From NCBI GenBank assembly GCA_038326995.1, contig JBBQKP010000034.1:1-22814 (forward strand): a stretch of DNA of 22,814 nt, given 5' to 3'. Under the pieces are notes generated by a model. The model worked only from the letters and a program-made list of their open reading frames with translations. It was not told the DNA's origin and searched no databases. Of the stretch, positions 1-7,790 are shown one piece after another. Made by a program: the position numbers and the translations under genes. Source of the DNA: JBBQKP01 sp038326995 (GTDB taxonomy: Bacteria; Planctomycetota; Phycisphaerae; Tepidisphaerales; Tepidisphaeraceae). Each line of letters begins with the position of its first letter. Position 1 is the stretch's first letter.

Positions 1-1026
1 GTACTTGCGGTACTCGTCGAACGTCGTCGCACCGATGCACTGAATCTCGCCACGCGAGAGTGCGGGCTTGAGCACATTGCTCGCGTCGATCGCACCTTCA
101 GCGCCGCCCGCACCGACCAGCGTGTGCAGTTCGTCGATGAACAGAATCACGTTCTTAGCGCGGCGAACTTCGTTCATGACCGCCTTGATGCGTTCTTCGA
201 ACTGGCCGCGATATTTCGTGCCCGCGACCATCATCGCAAGGTCGAGCACGACGAGTCGACGGTCGGCCAGGATGTCGGGGACTTCCTGCGCGATGATCAT
301 CTGAGCCAGGCCCTCGACGATGGCGGTCTTGCCGACGCCTGCCTCGCCCAGAAGCACGGGATTGTTCTTCTGACGGCGGCACAGAATCTGGATGACGCGT
401 TCGATTTCGTTCTTGCGGCCGATAACGGGGTCGAGCGTTCCTTCTTTGGCGAGCTCTGTGAGATCTCGGCCGAAGCTGTCCAGAGCAGGAGTTTTGCTCT
501 TGCCCTTCTTGCCAGTGGCGCTGCTGGAACCACCACCCTCTCCGCCACCGCCCGCGGCGGCTCCTGCGGTGTTTTCTTCGCTCTCCTGGCCTGCGCCAAG
601 GAGATTGAGCACTTCCTCACGCACCTCTTCGAGCTTAAGCGAGAGGTTCATGAGCACTTGGGCGGCGACGCCGTCGTGCTCGCGCAGCAGCCCGAGAAGC
701 AAGTGCTCGGTGCCGACGTAATTGTGGTTGAGGTTGCGTGCCTCTTCGATGCCGTATTCGATCACCTTTTTAGCGCGAGGGGTCTGGGGCAGTTTGCCCA
801 TGGTGACCATCTCGGGGCCCGATTTGACTAATTTTTCGACCTCGAGTCGAACTTTTCGGAGGTCGACGTCGAGGTTTTTCAGTACATTGGCACCGACGCC
901 CGAACCTTCTTTTACCAGGCCGAGCAGGATGTGTTCTGTGCCGATGTATTCGTGGTTAAACCGCTGTGCTTCCTGGTTGGCCAGGGCCATGACTTTTCGA
1001 GCACGATCTGTGAAACGTTCGAACAT
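1..1026 (-). CDS. clpC: ClpC-type AAA+ Clp protease ATP-binding subunit, N-terminal part
   Basis: Hsp100 unfoldase that feeds proteins to the ClpP peptidase in the cytoplasm. The 342 codons in the window begin with ATG at 1026, preceded by AAGGAG with an 8-nt spacer, one of the few good ribosome binding sites here. Two Clp N-terminal repeats are visible (about residues 15-68 and 80-143; EYIGTEHILLGL and NYVGTEHLLLGL are the matching cores). A Gly/Ser-rich linker follows (about 155-180), then the first AAA+ domain with Walker A GEAGVGKT (227-234), the pore-loop region KYRGQFEER and Walker B ILFIDE (294-299). The double N-repeat points to ClpC rather than ClpB or ClpA. The C-terminal half, including the second ATPase domain and the ClpP-contact loop, lies outside the window. 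No CtsR or CIRCE site was recognised upstream. Confidence 0.95.
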   Translation of the reverse strand, partial: MFERFTDRARKVMALANQEAQRFNHEYIGTEHILLGLVKEGSGVGANVLKNLDVDLRKVRLEVEKLVKSGPEMVTMGKLPQTPRAKKVIEYGIEEARNLNHNYVGTEHLLLGLLREHDGVAAQVLMNLSLKLEEVREEVLNLLGAGQESEENTAGAAAGGGGEGGGSSSATGKKGKSKTPALDSFGRDLTELAKEGTLDPVIGRKNEIERVIQILCRRQKNNPVLLGEAGVGKTAIVEGLAQMIIAQEVPDILADRRLVVLDLAMMVAGTKYRGQFEERIKAVMNEVRRAKNVILFIDELHTLVGAGGAEGAIDASNVLKPALSRGEIQCIGATTFDEYRKY

Positions 1027-1364
1027 GATTCGATCTCCTTAGAGTTCCCGGCGAAGAGGGCCTTTACAGTTCTGGCCCTATTCGATGGGGAGTAGTGGGT
1101 CGTACGAAGATTTCTATTCTGCCGTGATCTGTGGTTCCGATGCGTCGGGCGGTCTTGTTAGTATCGGCCGGATCGGCAGTCTTCTGGTATGGATAAGCAA
1201 ATCATAGGCCGTTGAATCGTAGGGGCAAGGAAACTGAAAGGGATAGGCGTTTTACACGAAGCGTTGAGCCGCCAAAGGTTATCGGAGAGTCGGGGCCGAC
1301 TAGTCTCGGTGGAGATGGCGGTCACATCGCATTACCGCCTGGCCATCGCCTATCCCGAAAAACC
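1027..1364. other. Intergenic region between clpC and the COX3-like gene
   Basis: This 338-bp stretch must hold the clpC promoter (minus strand), but no convincing -35/-10 pair was identified. The only structure seen is an imperfect hairpin near 1317-1339 (GGCGGT, 11-nt loop, ACCGCC), 25-48 bp past the stop of the COX3-like gene. It could help end that transcript but has no T-tract on the minus strand. No believable small gene was found; open frames here have no start context or family resemblance. Confidence 0.4.
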
Positions 1365-2057
1365 TTACCCCACGAAAAACATGGTGAAAAACATGACCAG
1401 CCAGACAATGTCGAGGAAGTGCCAGTACATGGCCGCGTGTTTGACGGGTGCGTAATATTCATAGTCGTAATGATTGAGAATGGCCCCTCGGGTGACAATG
1501 AGCAGATGGACGAGACCGCCCAGCACGTGCGCGGCATGGACGACGATGAGCACGAGCACCAGGCCGTAGACGGGCGTGAATCGATCCTGGTTGGGCATGT
1601 CGCGTTGTTGGATCACGACTTGTGAAAGTGAGGCGCCGGCGAGTGCCTCAGTTTTGCGCGACGCGTGTTGCCAGTGCTCAGTCCACAGGCTTGCCAGGGC
1701 GGGAAGCTGAATGAGGCAAAAGGCGGTGCCGAGAATGACTGTCAGGAAGACCAGGAACTTGAACTTTTGAAGTTTCCTGCTGCGTACGGCATTGACCGCC
1801 ATCTGGATCGTGACGCTCGCCGCCAGAACGACGGCCGTGCTGACCCAAAGGGTCCAGGGCAATGTCACTGAGCCGATGCTCGGGCTGAATGCGCCGGTGA
1901 AGCGGATAATGACATACGCCAGCATCGTGGCGGCGAAGAGCATCGTGAGGCTCGCCAGGAAAATCCACATCCCAACCGTCGCGGTTTTCGGCGGAATCGG
2001 ATAGTCGCTGCGATTGAAGTTCAGCAGAGTATGGCCTGAAGTCGGGGAGGAGGGCAT
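1365..2057 (-). CDS. Cytochrome c oxidase subunit III-like (heme-copper oxidase) protein
   Basis: Probable integral membrane subunit of an aerobic terminal oxidase, 230 residues. Five hydrophobic helices are visible at about 28-51, 66-88, 100-122, 162-188 and 209-229. The subunit III signatures are clear: HAAHVLGGLVHL at 174-185 and the C-terminal YWHFLDIVWLVMFF at 211-224. The short N-terminal region followed by five helices matches the shorter bacterial subunit III form rather than the seven-helix mitochondrial type. No other oxidase subunit, heme-handling or assembly gene is adjacent, so it is either an orphan copy or works with subunits encoded elsewhere. The ATG at 2057 has no obvious Shine-Dalgarno sequence. 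thiL lies upstream on the same strand, 126 bp away. The family call is firm; the exact oxidase type (aa3, NO reductase-associated or alternative complex) is not. Confidence 0.85.
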   Translation of the reverse strand: MPSSPTSGHTLLNFNRSDYPIPPKTATVGMWIFLASLTMLFAATMLAYVIIRFTGAFSPSIGSVTLPWTLWVSTAVVLAASVTIQMAVNAVRSRKLQKFKFLVFLTVILGTAFCLIQLPALASLWTEHWQHASRKTEALAGASLSQVVIQQRDMPNQDRFTPVYGLVLVLIVVHAAHVLGGLVHLLIVTRGAILNHYDYEYYAPVKHAAMYWHFLDIVWLVMFFTMFFVG

Positions 2058-2183
2058 CGGCTAATAGTAGCCTGTCTACCCTCGGCTTGCTCTTTAGGTG
2101 AATCATTCAGCACAAATGAAACACAGTGAAACCAAAGCCGGGCGAATGCGTCGTGGTTCGGATTGTCACTTATGAAAAAATTG

Positions 2184-3080
2184 TCAAAACGCGTGGTCCC
2201 AACCGCGCTGGGCAAGCGACACGGTCTGCCCGTCGATCGTGATGCGCACGCCGGGGTTTTGATCAATCGTGCCAATGCAGGTGACGCGTGGGTCGTCGCA
2301 CGAAGGGGCGGCGAAGAGGAGTTCGTAATCTTCACCATCGTGTAGTGCGTGGTCGAGTGGGGATCTGGCTGAATTGAGCTTGCTCACATCGTCATGGATC
2401 GGCACGACCGCAGCGTTGATTGTCGCACCGACGCCCGACATGTCGCAAATTCGAGGCAAGTCTTGGGACAAGCCATCGGAGAGATCGAGCATCGCGTGGA
2501 TGTCAAAGTGTCGGGCGAGTTCTCGTGCGAGTGTGATGCGCGGGGTAAAATCGAAATGGCGACCCAAAATACTTCCGCCAAGAGGGCCGGTGACAAAAAG
2601 TTTGTCGCCGGGCTTTGCGCCCGATCGTCTGACGGGCGTGATGCCTCGTGATGCGCCGATGATCGCGACGGAAATCGCCAGCGGCCCGGCCCACGCGCCT
2701 GTGTCGCCGCCGACGATGACACAGTCGTACAGGCTGGCGACCTGGGTCATCGCGTCGAAGATCACGCGCGGATCAAGCGGCGGGGACGATGCAGGAAGTG
2801 CGAGACTCGCGACGCATGCGACGGGCAGGCAAGCCATGGCCGCGCAGTCGCTGATATTTCGCAGCACAGCCTTGCGGGCGATTTGCGAGAGTGTGTGCTG
2901 TCGAAGGTCGAAGTGGACGCGGTCGAGGACTTGATCGATGCCGACGAGGACGAGGTCGGTTGATTCAAATTGAAGTGCCGCCAGATCGTCGCCGATGTGA
3001 ATGGGCACGCGCGGGTCGGGGCGTGTTGCAAGTCTGATGTCGGATAAAAATTCTGATTCTCGCATGCCTGCTGACATCAT
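2184..3080 (-). CDS. thiL: Thiamine-monophosphate kinase
   Basis: Catalyses the ATP-dependent phosphorylation of thiamine monophosphate to thiamine pyrophosphate, the last step of cofactor synthesis in the cytoplasm. The 298-residue product shows the family's order of motifs: an HIGDDLA metal/ATP loop (28-34), NISDCAAM (75-82), VGGDTG (123-128), RRSGAKPGD (151-159), LDLSDGLSQDL (198-208), DGEDYELLF (248-256), and the C-terminal DGQTV..GWDHAF block. The reading frame stays open far upstream (to 3497), but that part is antisense to the divergent DUF4920 gene, so I place the start at one of the clustered ATGs at 3080, 3077 or 3065; none has a strong ribosome binding site. The usual NLSDLAAMGA block is altered here (Cys after NISD, and Ala-Cys in place of Gly-Ala), a mild divergence. 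There are no thiamine-pathway neighbours. Confidence 0.9.
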   Translation of the reverse strand: MMSAGMRESEFLSDIRLATRPDPRVPIHIGDDLAALQFESTDLVLVGIDQVLDRVHFDLRQHTLSQIARKAVLRNISDCAAMACLPVACVASLALPASSPPLDPRVIFDAMTQVASLYDCVIVGGDTGAWAGPLAISVAIIGASRGITPVRRSGAKPGDKLFVTGPLGGSILGRHFDFTPRITLARELARHFDIHAMLDLSDGLSQDLPRICDMSGVGATINAAVVPIHDDVSKLNSARSPLDHALHDGEDYELLFAAPSCDDPRVTCIGTIDQNPGVRITIDGQTVSLAQRGWDHAF

Positions 3081-3105
3081 AGTGCGGCGGGGATAGGATG
3101 GCCTC

Positions 3106-3660
3106 ATGCGAAATTGCACGCTTGTCACTGCCGGTCTATTTTCACTCGCGTTGGCGATGCCGCTCGCGCTGGGTTTGCAAAGTGAGGCCGCGCCATCGAC
3201 GCAGCCTTTAGCAGGTAGCAATGTTGCAGAAAGCGCAGCGGGCTGGCTCGCGTTCGGGCAGGCACTGACGATGGACGAGAGCAAGACGGTGACGGTGGAA
3301 GCGGTTCTGGCGGATCCGGCCGCGTTCGCGGGCAAGGCCGTCCGACTGAGCGGAGCGATCAGTAAGGTGTGCAAACCAAAGGGCTGCTGGATGCAATTCA
3401 CCGCACCTGCCACTGAAAAGGGCAAGGGAATTCCCGTGTTCGTCAAGTTCACCTGCCCGATCGATGGGCGATTGATTCCGCTCGATGCCGTGGGCAAGCA
3501 GGCGATCGTTGAGGGTACGCTTGATGTGGTTGAAATCAGTGAGGTCGAGGCGCGTCACTACCTGGAAGATGAAGGTGCGTCGGCCCAGGAGATCGCAAAA
3601 ATCGTCGGGCCTCAAAAGCAGGTTCGAGTGCAAGGCCCGGGCGCGCTGGTGAAGCAATGA
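3106..3660 (+). CDS. Exported DUF4920-type protein
   Basis: A 184-residue protein with a hydrophobic N-terminal segment that looks like a signal peptide (about 1-24). A small beta-rich domain (about 50-142) contains the conserved VCKPKGCWM motif at 88-96, followed by VKFTCPID and VGKQAIVEGTL. This pattern matches the DUF4920 family, whose biochemical role is not established to my knowledge. Cys89, Cys94 and Cys117 are obvious candidates for metal or thiol chemistry, but that is inference. Residues 143-170 add an acidic, helical-looking insertion (EVEARHYLEDEGAS) before the last strand. ATG at 3106 follows AGGA with a 7-nt spacer. The stop overlaps the next start (ATGA, 3657-3660), indicating an operon with the two membrane-protein genes downstream. 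Cys4 is not in a lipobox, so a periplasmic soluble or loosely anchored form is likelier than a lipoprotein. Confidence 0.8.
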   Translation: MRNCTLVTAGLFSLALAMPLALGLQSEAAPSTQPLAGSNVAESAAGWLAFGQALTMDESKTVTVEAVLADPAAFAGKAVRLSGAISKVCKPKGCWMQFTAPATEKGKGIPVFVKFTCPIDGRLIPLDAVGKQAIVEGTLDVVEISEVEARHYLEDEGASAQEIAKIVGPQKQVRVQGPGALVKQ

Positions 3661-4136
3661 GCACTTTGGCCGTAGAGCAAAGAGATTCGATGACCATTGC
3701 ATTAGCGCGACTTCCCGAGCCGCGTCGAACGGTCTATCGCTACGTTTTTCTCATCGCGGCGATTTACAACCTCATCTGGGGCATCGCGGTGATCCTGTTC
3801 CCACGCCCGCCGTTCGAACTCGTCGGCATTCCGCTCGATCAACTCGGCCCGATCGGCATTCTCTTGTGGCAGTGCATCGGCATGTTCGTGATGGTGTTTG
3901 CGATCGGTTATTTCGTGTGCTGGCGAGAGCCCGAACGGTACGCGGCGTTCATCCTCATCGGCACGCTGGGAAAAGTTTTCGGGCCGATCGGGTTCTTGTA
4001 CGGCTGGCTTTATCTGGGCGTCATGCCCGCACAAGTGGGTCTGACGATCATCACGAATGATCTGGTGTGGTGGCCCGTGTTTTTTGCGTTCGTGTGGGAT
4101 ATTTATCTTCGCAAACCGCAACCGGTAATCGCATGA
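3657..4136 (+). CDS. Four-helix integral membrane protein, function unknown
   Basis: A 159-residue protein with four hydrophobic helices at about 29-48, 63-85, 95-118 and 128-151, and short charged loops (PEPRR, CWREPERY, a C-terminal RKPQP). Tryptophans are common near helix ends, typical of a small integral inner-membrane protein. The helices carry proline and glycine (GPIGILLW, GKVFGPIGFLYG) but no recognisable catalytic or metal-binding motif. I cannot assign a family. It starts inside the stop of the DUF4920 gene and its own stop overlaps the start of the 41-residue gene, so the three are probably translated together. Working with the DUF4920 protein at the membrane is a reasonable inference, but no function can be read from the sequence. 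Confidence 0.75.
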   Translation: MSTLAVEQRDSMTIALARLPEPRRTVYRYVFLIAAIYNLIWGIAVILFPRPPFELVGIPLDQLGPIGILLWQCIGMFVMVFAIGYFVCWREPERYAAFILIGTLGKVFGPIGFLYGWLYLGVMPAQVGLTIITNDLVWWPVFFAFVWDIYLRKPQPVIA

Positions 4137-4258
4137 ACGCCGCAAAGTTTATCCTCTATTGGCTGGCGTGCGGATTATTAGTGGTGGTGATTGCCGGATT
4201 AATTTGCCTGCACTATCTGCCCGGCTGGACGGACGTACTGCCGGCACGGATGCGGTAG
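4133..4258 (+). CDS. 41-residue single-helix membrane microprotein
   Basis: A very small gene starting at ATG 4133 within the stop of the upstream four-helix membrane gene (ATGA, 4133-4136) and ending with TAG at 4256-4258. The product has a short N-terminus (MNAAKF), one strong hydrophobic helix (about 6-27, including LACGLLVVVIAGLICL) and a short polar tail with HYLPGWTDVLPARMR. The coupling geometry equals that of the preceding gene pair, the main argument that it is real. No homologous family is recognised. It could be a small accessory subunit of the upstream membrane protein. The following 60 bp separate it from the convergent cdaR-like gene and hold no clear terminator. Confidence 0.6.
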   Translation: MNAAKFILYWLACGLLVVVIAGLICLHYLPGWTDVLPARMR

Positions 4259-4319
4259 CATCCTGGCAAGATAGTCCGCTAGTCATCCCCGTTGAAATTC
4301 TGAAATGTATCACGCGATT

Positions 4320-5513
4320 TCAAGAGGCCGGCGTATTGACCGTGACCTTCACCTTGCGGTCTCGCGTCACCACACTCACGCCCGGCGGGGTGATGTATTC
4401 GACCGGGCGTTCGACGCCTTGCAACGCCGTGTCGGCGGCATCTAGCTGAAGGAAAGCCTTGATCACAAAGCCATTATCGCCGCGGGTCACGCGGTCGAGC
4501 AACGCTGTTGGCCCTTCGATTTCAATGTTGGGCAACGTGGTGGTGACGGGTCGATCGTTGATGGAAACCGCGACGGTCGAGCGGCGCTGAACCAGGGCCG
4601 AGTGGGTCATCACGTAGAACGGCACGGCATTGAGCGTGCGCGTTTCGTTTCTTGTCTCGGGCGGCCTGATGATTGCACGGCACGTGAGGTCGTTGACGAT
4701 CTGCAGTCGTGAGCCCGGGGCCGACAGCCCGACGTCTTCAAGTTCGAGTGAAGTCTTGCCGGCTTGACTGAGTGGTGCGAGCTGCTGCTGTGTGAGTTTG
4801 GCGATCACTTTGAGCGCGCCGGCGGATTCGAGTTCGTCGAGCTCGCGCGACGGGCCGCGAACGGTGACGGTGTCGGGCACGAAGGTGATTTGGAAATCGC
4901 CCGATAGTTGCGGTGGCGGAATGATTTGGACCGTGCGCGATTCGAGCTTGTCGACGCGGAACTCGAAAAACTGCGGCTCGATGCGTTTGATCGAAAGGCC
5001 GCGATCAGCGAGTTCGGGCAGTTCGCTGAGTCTCGCGGCGAGGTCGATTCGCGTTTCGCGTCCGATTTCGAGGTCGCGCGAAACCGACAGGAGAATTTTG
5101 GGGTCGATTCGCAAAGCACGCGAAAGGTCGTCGGCGCGCAGATTGGGCCCGCTGACGAAAAGCTCATTAACGGAGATGCGGTCGCTAAACTTGCTTTCCA
5201 CGGCCATCACCGTACCCGCGGTCGATTGCGAGCGAATCGCGGTGATGACGCGGTCCTGAGTATCTGATTCCAGTACCAACGCGAAGGGCGGCATCCGCTT
5301 TTCTCCAACGATCTGCTCGCGCTCGGCCCAGACCCAGATCAACACGGTAAGGAACACCACCAAAGCCAGAGTGCCCAGCAGGTCTTTAAGGTTCTGTCTG
5401 GCGAGCCATCGCCTTACTCGCCGAATAGATGAGTGCCAGGTCGTGGTCGTGGTCGTGGTGTTTTGAGCGGCGGGAGAGGGCATTGAATAGTTTACACCAG
5501 AAAAAGCCTGCAC
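4320..5513 (-). CDS. cdaR: YbbR-domain protein, CdaR-type regulator of diadenylate cyclase
   Basis: Membrane-anchored protein with YbbR-like repeats, the partner that modulates CdaA in Firmicutes; the same role here is inferred from gene order. The 397-residue reading shows a basic N-terminal stretch (RRVRRWLARQNLKDLLG), one membrane helix (about 46-64, TLALVVFLTVLIWVWA) and an extended beta-rich exterior region. YbbR-type strands recur, for example VTVRGPSRELDEL near the middle and IEGPTALLDRV near the C-terminus. The start is uncertain: GTG at 5513 lies 8 nt after the cdaA stop, while ATG at 5483 would remove 10 residues. Neither has a clear ribosome binding site. A run of seven threonines near the N-terminus comes from a hexanucleotide repeat (TCGTGG on the plus strand, 5441-5458). 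It lies directly downstream of cdaA in one operon. Confidence 0.82.
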   Translation of the reverse strand: MQAFSGVNYSMPSPAAQNTTTTTTTWHSSIRRVRRWLARQNLKDLLGTLALVVFLTVLIWVWAEREQIVGEKRMPPFALVLESDTQDRVITAIRSQSTAGTVMAVESKFSDRISVNELFVSGPNLRADDLSRALRIDPKILLSVSRDLEIGRETRIDLAARLSELPELADRGLSIKRIEPQFFEFRVDKLESRTVQIIPPPQLSGDFQITFVPDTVTVRGPSRELDELESAGALKVIAKLTQQQLAPLSQAGKTSLELEDVGLSAPGSRLQIVNDLTCRAIIRPPETRNETRTLNAVPFYVMTHSALVQRRSTVAVSINDRPVTTTLPNIEIEGPTALLDRVTRGDNGFVIKAFLQLDAADTALQGVERPVEYITPPGVSVVTRDRKVKVTVNTPAS

Positions 5514-5521
5514 CAGGAAAC

Positions 5522-6373
5522 CTAAACCAGATCCTTTGACGCAAGCGCTGTCAAAACTTCCGGCGATGTCGTACTGCCACCCAGAAGTTCGCCCAGCATT
5601 TGTCGAGTCGATTCCAAGGTGAGCCGCCGATATAGCAGTCCGCGCTCTGCGATCGACACGTCACCTGTTTCTTCGGAAACGATCAGCACGACGGCGTCGG
5701 ATTCCTGGCTCAGGCCGACCGCAGCGCGGTGCCGACTGCCCAGGTCGTTCTCCAAATCTCCCGCCTCGGCCAGCGGAAACTGAACCCCCGCGAACATGAT
5801 TCTGCCGCTGCTGATCACCACGCCCAGATCGTGCAATGGACTGTTGGGATAGAAAATTGAATTGAGAAGATCGGCCGAAATGTCGGCGTTGATGCGAGTC
5901 GAGTCATCGGTCAGCCCGCCCAGGCCTGCCTCACGCTCGATTGCGATCAGCGCACCGATTTTCCGCTGGCTGCAAAATCGAGCGGACTTGATCAGTTCGT
6001 CGATTTCGCGGTCGATCTGGCTCGCGGTCCCGCGAAAGAGTCTCGCCTCGCCCACACGCATCAGCGCCCGGCGAATCTCGGGTTGAAACACGACGACGAT
6101 CGCGACCGACGCAAACACCAGCATACGCTCATAGAGGAAGACAATGATTTCCAGATCGAAGACGTTGCGCAGCAGCGTGAACGAGAAGTACGGAATCAGA
6201 AGGACAAGAAAGATGCCCTTGAGCAGACGATAGCCACGTGTGCCCTGCAAAAATCGCACGAGCCAGAACACGACGACGCCGATCAGCAGAAGTTGGAGCG
6301 CAACGCTCCAGAGCGAATAGCTTTGCAGCGTTCGCCAGAAACTATCGAGGTTGGACCAGAACCCGCTTTGCAT
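5522..6373 (-). CDS. cdaA: Diadenylate cyclase, CdaA type
   Basis: Makes the second messenger c-di-AMP from two ATP at the membrane. The 283-residue protein has three N-terminal hydrophobic helices (about 23-42, 52-68 and 76-96), then a DisA-N/DAC domain (about 97-240). FQPEIRRALMRVG (96-108) follows the last helix, as in CdaA proteins. The second catalytic motif is intact as GSRHRAAVGLS (212-222), followed by SDAVVLIVSEETG. The first motif, normally LHDGAV, here reads LHDLGVVIS (180-188): the metal-binding Asp182 stays but Gly-Ala is replaced by Leu-Gly. This was checked on the reverse complement around 5815-5840. The cyclase assignment is secure by domain order and by the adjoining YbbR gene; activity with the altered loop is an open question. 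The upstream 195 bp contain its presumed promoter, but no clear sigma-70 boxes. Confidence 0.92.
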   Translation of the reverse strand: MQSGFWSNLDSFWRTLQSYSLWSVALQLLLIGVVVFWLVRFLQGTRGYRLLKGIFLVLLIPYFSFTLLRNVFDLEIIVFLYERMLVFASVAIVVVFQPEIRRALMRVGEARLFRGTASQIDREIDELIKSARFCSQRKIGALIAIEREAGLGGLTDDSTRINADISADLLNSIFYPNSPLHDLGVVISSGRIMFAGVQFPLAEAGDLENDLGSRHRAAVGLSQESDAVVLIVSEETGDVSIAERGLLYRRLTLESTRQMLGELLGGSTTSPEVLTALASKDLV

Positions 6374-6568
6374 CGTTCGCCCATCAGATCAACTGAAATT
6401 CGCCGCCAGCTGAAATATATCGTCGGATGCGATACAGAGCCATAACGCCCAGCGGAGGTTGCCCTGATGTTCGCCGAAATTCTTCGACAATTCATTCGTG
6501 TTAATCATCAGAAACAGCGACTTGCTCGCGTGTAAAGACAAGTGTAAATGCTCAAAGACGAGTATGCG

Positions 6569-7567
6569 TTACATTGCGGGGGTGGATATTCCGGTGCGAG
6601 CCAGGTAATGCTGAATCGTCAACTGTAGGCCCGTTTCCAGTGAAAAATTGGGACGCCAGCCGATCAAGCGGAAAGTTGATTCGACATCGGCAATTCGCTC
6701 CTCTTCGGCCGGGCGATCGGCCAACGCTCCGAACGAAATCGGTAAATTGTACTCTAACAATCTGGCGATGAGTGTTACGATCTCTCGGACACTAAGGAGT
6801 TTGCCGCTGCCGATTTCGACTTCCTGAGCGTCCAATCCTTTGGATAAGGCAAGCGTGATAAATCCGCGGGCGACGTCTTCAACGTAGACCCAGTCCACAA
6901 GTCGGCCGCCGCTGGAGAGCTTGACGGTTTCGCCTTTGATCATCTGCGTGATGACATAGGGCACGAGCTTTAGCTCGTCCTTCTGGCCCGGGCCAAACAC
7001 CATGAAGGTCCGCGCGATGGAAACGGGGAGTCGATAAACCTTATGAAACATGCGGGCGTACACTACCATGGCGGTTTTGCTCGCGGCATATGCGGAGGAT
7101 GGAGCGTCGCCCGTCGCGTTGGTTTCGAGCGAACCCGCCAGCACGATTCGCTCCACAGGATATTGAACCGCAGCACGCATTAAGGAGATGGAGGTGAGCA
7201 GGTTGCTGTCGAGCGTCGGCCCGACCGCATCGAGGTGCCTAGAGGCGCTTGGAAATCCGGCGAGATGGAAAATGAGACTCGGATGATGTTTGGCAAGCAA
7301 TTCCTCGGTGGCGGCCTGAGTGGTGAGATCGGCCTGTTCCCACTCGACGCCGGGCGTGAACGCCGCGGGTGCCACAGACTCTCTGCTTACTCCAACGACG
7401 TGAGCGCCCGCCAGAACACATTGTTTTACAAGGTGCGATCCGATGAATCCGCCCGCCCCTGTGATTAGAACTCTACGACCATTCAGTTCAGTTTTAACAA
7501 GTCTGGTGCCGTCAAATGCGTTGGCGGCGGGTGCGTTTTGAATATGGTTCTCATTCGTGGTCGGCAT
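6569..7567 (-). CDS. NAD-dependent epimerase/dehydratase of the extended SDR family
   Basis: A 332-residue nucleotide-sugar-modifying enzyme in style. After an N-terminal extension of about 30 residues comes a Rossmann fold with GAGGFIGSH (37-45), then the acidic D80/L81 after strand 3. HLAGFPSASR follows (101-110), and the SDR catalytic residues appear as Ser146 (LAGSLETN), Tyr160 and Lys164 (AYAASK). FMVFGPGQK and VDWVYVEDVARG are typical of the GDP-mannose 4,6-dehydratase/UDP-glucose 4-epimerase group. The precise sugar substrate cannot be told. It stands alone between cdaA (195 bp downstream) and the divergent protease gene, with no clustered glycosyltransferase, so a role in polysaccharide synthesis is only inferred. 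The ATG at 7567 has no evident ribosome binding site, and a later ATG is not available near the Rossmann start. Confidence 0.85.
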   Translation of the reverse strand: MPTTNENHIQNAPAANAFDGTRLVKTELNGRRVLITGAGGFIGSHLVKQCVLAGAHVVGVSRESVAPAAFTPGVEWEQADLTTQAATEELLAKHHPSLIFHLAGFPSASRHLDAVGPTLDSNLLTSISLMRAAVQYPVERIVLAGSLETNATGDAPSSAYAASKTAMVVYARMFHKVYRLPVSIARTFMVFGPGQKDELKLVPYVITQMIKGETVKLSSGGRLVDWVYVEDVARGFITLALSKGLDAQEVEIGSGKLLSVREIVTLIARLLEYNLPISFGALADRPAEEERIADVESTFRLIGWRPNFSLETGLQLTIQHYLARTGISTPAM

Positions 7568-7676
7568 CCGCGTTTCTTCTTCCTTAAAAGATATCCGCTG
7601 ACGGAAATTTTTGCTGACATTCGCGGCGACAGATAGAGAAGGTTATTGATGAAATGACACGTTATACACTTTTTTG

Positions 7677-7706
7677 TTGCCTTATGCGTGTCCGGTGGGG
7701 TAAACT
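7677..7706 (+). promoter_or_regulatory. Possible sigma-70-like promoter upstream of the S8 protease gene
   Basis: TTGCCT (7677-7682) and TAAACT (7701-7706) are separated by 18 bp in an otherwise AT-rich, gene-free stretch between divergent genes. They would leave a long leader of about 135 nt before the protease start at 7847. This is a weak pattern match only; no transcription data are available. Confidence 0.25.
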
Positions 7707-7790
7707 ATACCATCGGTCGATTGAATGGGATGTCCTGAGAGTTAGAATGGTCTATCCGGTCTGTCAAATCCGACAGAAATGTTTCCGACG

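Noticed and set aside
124..831. A 235-codon plus-strand open frame
   Set aside because: It is antisense to the clpC coding sequence, whose protein motifs are unmistakable; it comes from codon bias and has no family resemblance.
3081..3497. Upstream extension of the thiL frame
   Set aside because: The frame is open but antisense to the divergent DUF4920 gene, and the extra residues have no ThiL similarity. The family starts near 3080.
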